Source: Ustilago trichophora
Taxonomy: Eukaryota > Basidiomycota > Ustilaginomycetes > Ustilaginales > Ustilaginaceae
NCBI GenBank assembly: GCA_900323505.1
Contig: OOIN01000004.1
Span: forward strand, 372,001 to 436,000
Length of the DNA: 64,000 nt
Direction: 5' to 3'
Shown: in pieces, positions 10,289 to 18,732 of the stretch
How positions within the stretch are numbered: the first letter of the stretch is position 1
How the letters are laid out: every line of letters starts with the position of its first letter
Position numbers and translations under genes: made by a program
The notes under the pieces: model-generated
The model's database searches: none
What the model saw: only the letters and a program-made list of their open reading frames with translations
What the model was told of the DNA's origin: nothing

Positions 10289-13147
10289 TCAATTTGATGG
10301 AGGGGGAGTGATCGGAGCAGACCCGCTACTGTTGACCTTTTCATTCGAACTTGAGTGGTACAGCCGGGCTTCGACGTGGAGCCTCTCCGGTACGACGGCG
10401 GCGTGAGCAAGAGGCTGAGATTGAGGCGGACGTCCGCTTGAAGGGAGTGCAATAATTTGACGGTCTCCCTCGTCCACAGTGAAGCGGGAAGCTTTCAGGA
10501 CGAGCGAGGTATCTGACCCTGCGCGGAGACGTTTAAGTGGTCGCGCGGGGGGTGAAATTGTGGTGCGGGTGTTGGTGATTGTTGTGTGTTGCGAGGCGAC
10601 TATGACTGTTGAAGGGTGAGGAGGGTGTGGGCCGGATTTGCCGGCGCTAGATAGATCGGTGGACATGGCTGGGCGGAATTCAGGCTGAGAAGAGTAGTGA
10701 GGAGGAGGAGCTTGAGTGCGGGTATTTTCGGAAGCTGGGTGTAGTCTCGGTGCGAGATCGGTAGCTTCTTGAGGCCTCGAGTGAGGTGGTTCTCGATACA
10801 CTCGATGGGCTTTGCTCGGCTTGGGTCGTTCGATATACCTGACAGGTGCTTCAGTATGGTACACGGCAGCAGCGGGACTAGTTCTCGCTTGAGGAGCGCT
10901 CACTCCATTAACAATGAACTGCTGCAGCTGACCTTCGCGGTACGTAGTTGTGCTCCGCTCTGCATCTGAATAGTGCCTCGAACTTCCATTCACCACCCTC
11001 TGACCTTCTTCTGGAGCTCTCTTCTGTGAGGGAGAATGGTCAAACACGCTTCCCTCGGCAGCACGCTCACGTCGGTGATAGGAAGGCTCCACACTTGCCA
11101 AATTAGGATGCAGCGAGCGTGGCGAAGGCAGCTCCGGCCTCACAGCGCGCCCAGAACCCCCGTCGACATGATAAACTGCCTCCTTGAGCGGTTTCTCCCT
11201 CCATCCGGGGGACGAAGCGAGAGCGCGCATCTGATGAGATCCTTCCTCGAGACGCAACGTGTGTGAAGGTGGGGTCATGCTCTGCGGTCGAAGTTGACGA
11301 GCTTGCATGTGTTGGTGTCCTCTTCGAGCCTGCTCGTCTCTGGCTTCGTTTCTGCGATCGTAGCCATTCTGACGAGGGTGAGGAGCAGGATCGGGTTGGC
11401 GTCGCTGTTGCAAGTAGCGAAGCCGCTCTTCCTCGAGCTGTCGACGCTGCCTCTGATCCTGTTCCCAAACTTGCTGTTGGGGATTGGTGGGGGGCGGTCG
11501 CGGTGTGGAGGAGACATTGTCTGGACGCTGGATGAGGGTGGCACGAGAGGATCGCTCGACATCGCCGTAGGTGTGATCCGACCTTGCCCCTCCATTAGAA
11601 GCAAGACGATGCCCAATGAACTCTAACTCGCCAGATATACTCTGGACAGGCTTTGCGATCGCTCGCATCTGCATACTTGGAGAGGGAAAGGAAGTTTCAC
11701 AGCGACTAGAGGGAACCATCTGCGGCGACCGTTCTTCTCGAAGGAATTTGGAGCCACCGCAACCCCTCAAGTCGACCGATGACGACGCCCTGTGGAGACT
11801 GTGACCGTTCCCATCTGGCTGGGGACGCTCGTGACTGTATCTGGGTGAAGGGAGAGGTTCATCCGCGCGGTGTCGGCCACCAGTTTCCTCACGAACAAGC
11901 TGTTGATGCATTGGGACATACCTCCTTTGATCAGCAGCATCATGCTCTGGATTCGACGGAACTCTCTGTCGCCGAATCCCGGATTGTCTGACCGCGTCAG
12001 TCGAGTGAGACGAGCCAGGATGCCTCTGGGCTGCATGATTGATCGACGGAGGAGGTCGCATTGACATCGAGGGAGATGGCAAACTTCTCTCATCAGGAAG
12101 CCGAGCACAGGAATAGTCAAACATCCTTCCCTGGCTACTTGGCATCGGAAGCCTCGGGGAAGCACTTTGAGCATGCGAACCGGGAATGATTGCGCTACAA
12201 TTTGTTTGGAAGGACTGGACCGGTAGCGAAGGCGAGCTTCTCTGAGGATTACCAAACGAGCCATCCTGCGGTCTCGGCGAGGGATGAATGTAGTTGCGAG
12301 ACCGATCCAGTGGCAGCGCTTGACTGGGCGAATGTGCGATTTGACGCTGCCCAGCAATGTGCTGGTCACCGCTCTGTGGCCTGCGACGTGCTTCCGACTG
12401 GTATTGCTGCAGCGACTGAGAAACGACGCGTGAACCCTGACTCGGAATAGGCTGCGTCGGCAAGGGTCGACCCTCATCGTTGTATCGCCTGATCGCGCTA
12501 TGGCTGGATGAGCTTCGCTCTTCTGATCCTGTAGGAAGCGTTGAAGATAGGCTCGGGGTTACCTGGCGATACTCGTCCGTGGGCCTTTTCAGCGGATGAG
12601 AAGAAGGCCTACTAACATGCATGTAAGTATCTTGATGTGAGGACTTGTAAACTTGAGCTTGACGCGAGTGGCTAGATCCGTAGTCTACTCTATCGTGAGG
12701 TCTCTTGAGCGCCTGCGCTACAATTGAATCATGGTGTCGGAGGGCCTCGTCTCGCGGCGATTGATTGTCCCGAGCGTCACCGTTTGAGAATTGATTAGTC
12801 GAGTTGTGAGGATCGTGTAAGACTCTTTCTTGACTATCATGCGTCATCTCTCCAGTCCGAGGTCGATTTTCGACTTGTCGTTGTTGACTTTGCGGCTCGA
12901 TCTGGTGCGAAGCTAAGAAGGAGGTATGTGTGACTTTGACATGGTCCTGAGACCGTTCGACAGCTCGAAGGGACGATGAAGATGCAGCATCAATCTCCCT
13001 GCGCCTCGAAACTGGCGTTATCAAGCGATCTTCATGATTGTCACCTTTGCTGAAAGAGACCAAGTCTTTGAAAGAGGGGAGGTGCAGTCCGCCACCGCTA
13101 CCATTTGCAGCGCTGCCCCTTGCTTGTGATGGACTGAGATCAGACAT
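10289..13147 (-). CDS. Unrecognised Ser/Gln/Arg/Pro-rich disordered protein
   Basis: A 952-aa protein from ATG at 13147 to a stop at 10289. No family is recognised. The N-terminus carries a short hydrophobic patch (LHLPSFKDLVSFSKGDN, about residues 21-37), reminiscent of the LPSFKDL-type motifs in some fungal regulators. Most of the chain is low complexity with His, Gln, Arg, Ser and Pro. A charged Gln/Glu/Arg stretch (about 555-585, QDQRQRRQLEEERLRYLQQR) could form a coiled coil. The C-terminal 80 residues are less biased (KASRFTVDEGDRQIIALP) and may be the conserved part. There is no DNA-binding domain, signal peptide or membrane helix. It converges on the 7541 gene, so their 3' UTRs probably overlap. 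Stopless introns within it cannot be excluded. Confidence 0.68.
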   Translation of the reverse strand: MSDLSPSQARGSAANGSGGGLHLPSFKDLVSFSKGDNHEDRLITPVSRRREIDAASSSSLRAVERSQDHVKVTHTSFLASHQIEPQSQQRQVENRPRTGEMTHDSQERVLHDPHNSTNQFSNGDARDNQSPRDEALRHHDSIVAQALKRPHDRVDYGSSHSRQAQVYKSSHQDTYMHVSRPSSHPLKRPTDEYRQVTPSLSSTLPTGSEERSSSSHSAIRRYNDEGRPLPTQPIPSQGSRVVSQSLQQYQSEARRRPQSGDQHIAGQRQIAHSPSQALPLDRSRNYIHPSPRPQDGSFGNPQRSSPSLPVQSFQTNCSAIIPGSHAQSASPRLPMPSSQGRMFDYSCARLPDERSLPSPSMSMRPPPSINHAAQRHPGSSHSTDAVRQSGIRRQRVPSNPEHDAADQRRYVPMHQQLVREETGGRHRADEPLPSPRYSHERPQPDGNGHSLHRASSSVDLRGCGGSKFLREERSPQMVPSSRCETSFPSPSMQMRAIAKPVQSISGELEFIGHRLASNGGARSDHTYGDVERSSRATLIQRPDNVSSTPRPPPTNPQQQVWEQDQRQRRQLEEERLRYLQQRRQPDPAPHPRQNGYDRRNEARDEQARRGHQHMQARQLRPQSMTPPSHTLRLEEGSHQMRALASSPGWREKPLKEAVYHVDGGSGRAVRPELPSPRSLHPNLASVEPSYHRRERAAEGSVFDHSPSQKRAPEEGQRVVNGSSRHYSDAERSTTTYREGQLQQFIVNGVSAPQARTSPAAAVYHTEAPVRYIERPKPSKAHRVYREPPHSRPQEATDLAPRLHPASENTRTQAPPPHYSSQPEFRPAMSTDLSSAGKSGPHPPHPSTVIVASQHTTITNTRTTISPPARPLKRLRAGSDTSLVLKASRFTVDEGDRQIIALPSSGRPPQSQPLAHAAVVPERLHVEARLYHSSSNEKVNSSGSAPITPPPSN

Positions 13148-15191
13148 ATCCGTAAGCTGGGCCTGTGACTACAACTTAGTATATAGAGAGAAGGAGCATA
13201 AGCAGAAGAGAAAAAGAAAAAAACCAGATCGATGGGGAGTCAAGAGATGGTGGAACTCAGTCAAGCGCAACACAAGTCTCGACCGGCCTTTTCTTGGCAA
13301 GGCTGTACGGATGCCACGTCAACCAGCTCCGTCTGTTTCTCTCGCCAAACTTACCTTTGCAATCAAGCTCAAACTCTTGCATTTGATTTGTACCGGAAGC
13401 CGCTTGACGCAAGCTTATGAGTTTTAGCCTGCAACGGTATCAATAAGATCGGATTCGGAACCCGAGAACAAACCTTTTTTTTCTCTTTGAATCATATCAG
13501 AATTGACTTCATCTGTACCGTTGATAGGTTGGTTGTCATGCTTCTGCTCCGGCTTGGAAATTTACCGGTGGTCGCAATGTTGACTTTGAGCCTTTGGGAA
13601 GGAGGGAGCGGGGGACGTCCGTTTTTTTTTTCTCCTTCTCGATTGATGGACCCACCGGATTATGTGGCCTCATTGTGTGCGTGTGTATATCTGTATGTGT
13701 GTGATTGTGTGGGTGGCTTTCTTACAAGAGATGAGAGGTGGGGTGGGGGACGTTGGTTGGGTGGGGAAAGATGTAGGACAGGAACATGGCAACCGCCGTT
13801 TGGCCCACCTCTTTCTTATCCGCTCCGGGATGAGTGGGATGGGTGAGTGGGATGGGGTTTTGACCGGTGGGCCACCGACAGCTGACAGGAAAACTAGGCA
13901 AATGCGATGGCGTGCTATTGCTTCGAGGACATACATTAAAGCGCTGTAAGAGTGAAGGTCAAAAGACGGAAAGAAAAAAACAAAGACGGGTGCAATCCAT
14001 CTACAGTGTAGACTATAATTACTAGCCCTTGTCGATGGTCAGGCTAGTCTGTTTGGGCAGAAAAGACAATGGTCACATTTGGGCGTGACCGCCGTTGATT
14101 GGGCGAAGTATATTTACTCATTGTCAGCTATAAATTCGTACGAGGGGCTAGCAGCGCTAACTGCGGTCTTGTCGCCATGACTGACTTTGCATCTCGTTGT
14201 CTCGTCTTTATTTAAAATGGACACTCCGGGATGGGTAAAAAGCGGGTCCCGGCAACGTCGATCTCCGACAGAGACCGAGATACAGAAAACTCGCTGCTGC
14301 CACACAAACTAGTATGTACCCGCAGTTGAGGAAAAGAAAGAACAAAAAGAATCACATATGAGAATGTGTGTGGAACGCCACGCCAAACTTTCTGTTTCGC
14401 ACAGAAGCTGATGGGGAAGCAAGGCCGCCCCGAGGAATTTAGTGTTTGACAACCAACGGAGACGAGCACGGATGAAACGGATCCACCTAGCCGTGCAATG
14501 TTGCAAAAGTTTACTCTAGTGCTTACTCTCGTAACATACAGTACAGTACAGGCTGACATTCCAACGAAGCGAACGCACGATAGACAAACCACAAGGTCCC
14601 GTCATGTCCCTCCTTGCCCCCGTATCTCCCTTTGCTCCATCTTGTTATCGTTTCCACCAAACTTACAGCATATGAGCACAGGTGTCCCATTGTGCACCAC
14701 GATGAAGGCGTGTGTGAGTGAGCGTGCATGTTAATGAAATGCACATGGCGGCACTCCATTTCCCTCACTTACTGGGCGTCCGTCTTTCTTCTTGCGTTGT
14801 CTCGATCCAGGATCCCACTTGAATCGGAAGGCGGTTCCCCTCCCACAACGCCACGCGCAGACGCGGGCGGATATACCCCATTCACTCTCCCAAAACCTTT
14901 GCGCGCTTACTCCGAGTCTACCCACGCAAATTCTCCGCCCCACGGCTCGATATGACAACAGAGCCAAAGCCAGAGCCAAACTCGTTTTTCTTCTCTAGCT
15001 CAACCTCGATCAGTCAACTTTGGACACCAAAACTTAAAAAGTAAACACTCGGTCTCAACCTTGATCCTAGAGGGACAACTCCTTTTTTTCTCCTTTTTTC
15101 CTTTTTTTTTTCCGCATATTGGGTGTGTATTACAACAACCGCTTATGACGGCAGTACATGGAATTGGGTGCCTATACAGACTTTCGCAAGC
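13148..15191. other. Two-kilobase intergenic region upstream of the 10289-13147 gene
   Basis: This separates two minus-strand genes and should hold the promoter of the one ending at 10289 and the 3' flank of the PTC5 gene. It contains a GT-rich stretch (13676-13715), a short TACAGTACAGTACA tract (14535-14552), a GGTCAC-8 nt-GTGACC inverted repeat (14071-14090), and T-rich runs near 15080-15115 just downstream of PTC5. The small ORFs have no recognisable content, and I see no RNA gene. Confidence 0.5.
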
Positions 15192-17522
15192 TTAAAGCTT
15201 GGCTTTGATAGCAGATTGTGTCTCTTCGTCGCCCGGTGCGGCAGCAGCCGGCGGTTGGGCCGGAGTCGATGCGGGAGAGTTGAAGAGGATCACATTGACC
15301 GTAATGTCGTCTCTGTATCTTCTGCTTTCGGGTGAAGGGATGGCGAGCAGGCCAGCGACTCGTTGCTGATTGGCACCGCCGAGAGCGTTGCGGATGAGAT
15401 GCGTCGATAGGTTGTCGTCCTGGAATTGGAACGTTCGCAGCGTTTCCGGTCCCTTGGACAGTGGATGCTGCTTTGACACAGCCAGCTCTCGCTGCTCGTC
15501 GGAGGACGCCGGGCGGACTGGTGATGAGGCAGCTTGGCTTTCTTGGACAGTAGCGGGTGTAGATGTTGCCAGAGCGGTGCTGGATGCGGATGCGGATGCG
15601 GATGGCGTGTGAATGGTAGCAGCGGAAGGCAAAGAGTGCTGCTTGTCGATAGGCTGGAAAGTGTGCCTTTGCAGCTCAGATGAACGAATGGTACCTTTGA
15701 TACCAGCAAGATGACCCGCAACAAGGCTGACAGCTTCTTCGTTGCTCATCATATCCCAAAGACCATCTGTGGCCATGATGATGAAGCGGAGCTCTCGGTT
15801 GGGACTCGAGCTGGTTTCTCCGACGCGGCGCCACTCAACTACAGGTGTCGCCGTGACATAGGGAGGAGTCTCGAGATGACGAGGAGGGCCACGCGTAGAG
15901 GCACGACCACCGGGCAAGAATGCATCGTAGAGACGGCCTTGAAGCTCGCGATCCCATTTGTATCTAGCATCACCGAAAGCGCGTGTAGGCTCAAGCCCGC
16001 CAAGCACGCGGCCTCGCATGATGACATTCTCGGACTCTGAAGCGGGATGCTCTGAACGCATGCGTCGCACTTCATCCGGGTTGCGACCAGTCTGATCCAC
16101 AGACAGCGCCTCGACCTCCCACTTTCCCGAGTCCTCATCCCAATAACCAGCAACAGCACGCGAGTCACCGGTGCAAGCAACATAGACATCCTGTCGTGCC
16201 GAATCAATGTAGGTCAGCAGTGCACAACTGCCAGAAAGCGCTGGAAGAATACTCTCGTAGGCGCTCTTCTGAGTTGCGGTGAAAGTGGCGTTGATCGAGC
16301 TAGGGAAAATGCTGTGTGCCAGAGAGCTGAGGCTTCGTGTGTTGCCTGCCCCACTGTCTGGCGAGACCGAGCTGGAAGAAGTGGAAGCCAGGCTGAGCTC
16401 GTACTCCTTGAGCAGCTCGACGGGTGTGTTGACAATCTCCTTGTCGAGTCCGCGGAAGGCTTTTGCGATTGCCCTCTTGACGACCTCTGGATCACCGTCG
16501 AGGCCAGTGCTAGACCCAACAGTAGAGGAAGCGCCAGATCCACCACCCACAATGGCACGCCAAAGCTTGCTAGGCATGGTACTCTTGGCCTTGGCGATCT
16601 CTCCATACTCTCCCGCTTCCCGGAAGACCTTGTCGAGCTCCAGAGCCACAAAAGCGATGAGCTTTTGGCTCAGCAGCGTACTGGTGTGGAAGCCAGCATG
16701 ACCGTCCATGACAGCAAAGAAACAGAGATCACCATTGGCACTGCCGGTAGCTGTGTTGGGGGTCGGCAAAACTGGTGAGGAGGTGGAAGAAGAGGAAGGG
16801 CGATTGTCGACGATAGCTCGATCGCGCTCGACAATCACCTCTGCGCGCTTATCCTCGATAGGATCATTGCTAGCTACCGAGTTGGTATCGTAGCGTGCAA
16901 CGAGACATGCACCCTGAGGACGATCTACGCGCGTGCTTCGTTGGTTTTCTGTGAGGCGCCGATCGACCTCGGCATTGGTGAGTGTATTGATCACCTTGTT
17001 TGTAGGGCCGCCAGCCTGAGCTTGACGGATAGGGATTGAGAATGAGGTTCTGCTCTCTGCGGTCAAAGAGAAGGGAGCAGCGTTGGCGGCGAGTGCAGCA
17101 GCTGCCGCCTTGTTGGCCTGATGACGGGGACGGATGTTGGACCAATAGTACCACGAGCCGACTGCTGCCGCGGAACCAGCGACGCCGACTAGGAGCCACT
17201 CCTTTCGAGATTGCTTGCGAGATGCTGCGGTGGAACCAGATGGTGGAGGCGGCGGTGGCTTCCACTGCGATGACCCGGAGGATGAGGTAGCTGAGGAGGC
17301 AGAGGGGCTAGATGACGTGGAAGAAGGTGGCCGAGGTGAAGTTGGAGATCGGCGAGGTGCCGACGCTGTTGAGAAAGCTAACGATTGTCGATGTGTGCAA
17401 TGCTGGATTAGCGATGAGGATGACACTGTTGCAGACGCAGCGGAAGAACCGACAGTGGACGACTGCCAGCAACGAGAGACGCTCGAGGCGCTCTTGTGCA
17501 AGAAGCGATGAGCGCCAACCAT
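15192..17522 (-). CDS. PTC5: Mitochondrial PP2C phosphatase of Ptc5 type, with C-terminal AKL
   Basis: A 776-aa Mg/Mn-dependent Ser/Thr phosphatase; in yeast Ptc5 acts on the pyruvate dehydrogenase E1-alpha subunit. The first ATG is at 17522; the frame upstream opens only at TTG. Residues 1-40 look like a mitochondrial presequence (Arg, Ser, Lys, no acids). A hydrophobic segment at about 108-128 (WLLVGVAGSAAAVGSWYYW) fits an inner-membrane anchor. PP2C motifs follow in order: FFAVMDGHAGFHT (about 270), YVACTGDSRAVAGY, LSVDQTGRNPDE, GGLEPTRAFGDARYKW, IIMATDGLWDMMSNEEA and YRDDITVNVILF. Metal-binding Asp residues in DGHAG, the ATDGLWD motif and DDIT are present. The chain is longer than yeast Ptc5 because of Ser/Thr/Ala-rich insertions. 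It ends in Ala-Lys-Leu, a standard peroxisomal PTS1. It diverges from the Nudix gene. Confidence 0.9.
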   Translation of the reverse strand: MVGAHRFLHKSASSVSRCWQSSTVGSSAASATVSSSSLIQHCTHRQSLAFSTASAPRRSPTSPRPPSSTSSSPSASSATSSSGSSQWKPPPPPPSGSTAASRKQSRKEWLLVGVAGSAAAVGSWYYWSNIRPRHQANKAAAAALAANAAPFSLTAESRTSFSIPIRQAQAGGPTNKVINTLTNAEVDRRLTENQRSTRVDRPQGACLVARYDTNSVASNDPIEDKRAEVIVERDRAIVDNRPSSSSTSSPVLPTPNTATGSANGDLCFFAVMDGHAGFHTSTLLSQKLIAFVALELDKVFREAGEYGEIAKAKSTMPSKLWRAIVGGGSGASSTVGSSTGLDGDPEVVKRAIAKAFRGLDKEIVNTPVELLKEYELSLASTSSSSVSPDSGAGNTRSLSSLAHSIFPSSINATFTATQKSAYESILPALSGSCALLTYIDSARQDVYVACTGDSRAVAGYWDEDSGKWEVEALSVDQTGRNPDEVRRMRSEHPASESENVIMRGRVLGGLEPTRAFGDARYKWDRELQGRLYDAFLPGGRASTRGPPRHLETPPYVTATPVVEWRRVGETSSSPNRELRFIIMATDGLWDMMSNEEAVSLVAGHLAGIKGTIRSSELQRHTFQPIDKQHSLPSAATIHTPSASASASSTALATSTPATVQESQAASSPVRPASSDEQRELAVSKQHPLSKGPETLRTFQFQDDNLSTHLIRNALGGANQQRVAGLLAIPSPESRRYRDDITVNVILFNSPASTPAQPPAAAAPGDEETQSAIKAKL

Positions 17523-18067
17523 GGACTTTAAATGCGAATGAGCGGCGTCACCTGACACACGTTTCGATATGACTCTGAAATCGAAGGAATGCCGAAGAAG
17601 CGTGGGAACGTCCTTGAGGCGATGTTCGGAAAGCAATCCGAAGAGCCCTCTTGAAGTGATCCAACCGACTCCGTTGGGTTATAAGCTGCGACAAATCAAA
17701 GCGTTGGTCGAATAGACAGACAGGAGGAACGATATGAAACGCAGAAGAAGACCCCTCTTCTCCTTTTCAAATGCGATGTGGCCTTTCCTCTCTCCCTCTC
17801 GCGCTCTCTCTCTTCTGCTCAGAAAGTTGGCCAAATTTCCAGAAAGTCGCCCCGCAGTGCCTAAATTTGAATCCATGGAAGTGGCCCGTCCGTCTGTCCG
17901 TCTCTCTCCGCGTGCTAGCCTACGGTCGGTCCAAGTCTAACAAAGCTGAAAAACAACGAGGCGGCAGTGGAGGTTTGCAGTTCGAAAGACGCAGGGTCCA
18001 TCCTTTCAACCTCTTCTTGGCCTTCATCTTCCGCTCACATCCTTAAGCTTGACAGCTCAACTTCGTC
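17523..18067. other. Divergent promoter region, PTC5 / Nudix gene
   Basis: A 545-base non-coding region between the two start codons. It contains CTCTCTCTC-type pyrimidine runs (17787-17820) and no recognisable additional gene. Confidence 0.6.
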
Positions 18068-18661
18068 ATGGGTACGTTTCAGCGATAGAACTACCAAAAC
18101 TGTATGAATCAGATATCAAGGCTGACATAGACATGCGCCTCAAAATTTACAGTCTCGCCGAGGGAAGTGGCAGTCGCCATACCCGTCCAATTGTCTCCTA
18201 CAACACGCAACATTCAGGTATTCCTCGTATCTTCACGCAAGCACGCCAACCGCTTCGTTCTACCCAAAGGTGGCGTTGAATCGGGCGAAACATCTCGTCA
18301 AGCAGCCATCCGCGAGCTCTGGGAGGAAGCTGGACTCGTTGGCGAACCTCAGGCCTCCACCTCCAGCACGATATCTCGCAACAGCACTTCCGCCGAGTTG
18401 ACCGTGGATGATCACAAGCCTCACAAGAAGAGTCCAATTTCAGATCCCAAGGAGACCGGATTTGTTCCTCGAGCGATATATACAGGTCACGAGGTGCGAA
18501 TTACTGCTGAGGATGCGGTCAAGGATGACTGGCCGGAGAAGCATGAGCGCGAGAGAAAGGTTTTCACAGTGCAACAAGCGGAAAAAGAATTGGAGTGGAG
18601 GAAAGACGTTCATACCATCTTTAAGCGATGGGCTGCTGGCATTCCTAAGGACACACAATAG
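18068..18661 (+). CDS. DDP1: Nudix hydrolase, diphosphoinositol polyphosphate phosphohydrolase type
   Basis: A 170-aa protein made from two exons. Exon 1 is only ATGG (18068-18071), with donor GTACGT. Exon 2 is 18153-18661, after TTTACAG. The join gives MVSPREVAVAIPVQLSPTT. The complete Nudix box lies at residues 41-63 and fits GX5EX7REUXEEXGU: Gly41, Glu47, Arg55-Glu56, Glu59-Glu60, Gly62. LPKGG ahead of the box and the short length fit the Aps1/Ddp1/DIPP branch, which hydrolyses diphosphoinositol polyphosphates, diadenosine polyphosphates and polyphosphate. An insertion after the box (about 68-98, Ser/Thr/Lys-rich) is longer than in yeast or human relatives. The alternative start, a GTG at 18167, is not credible. 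The 3' end faces SEC18, only 71 bases apart. Substrate is inferred from family only. Confidence 0.85.
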
Positions 18662-18732
18662 GATCTCATTATCTAGTGGGGATCGTATAATATTGCAGTG
18701 GCTTAAAATTCATCCTATGGAGAGCCAGAGCG

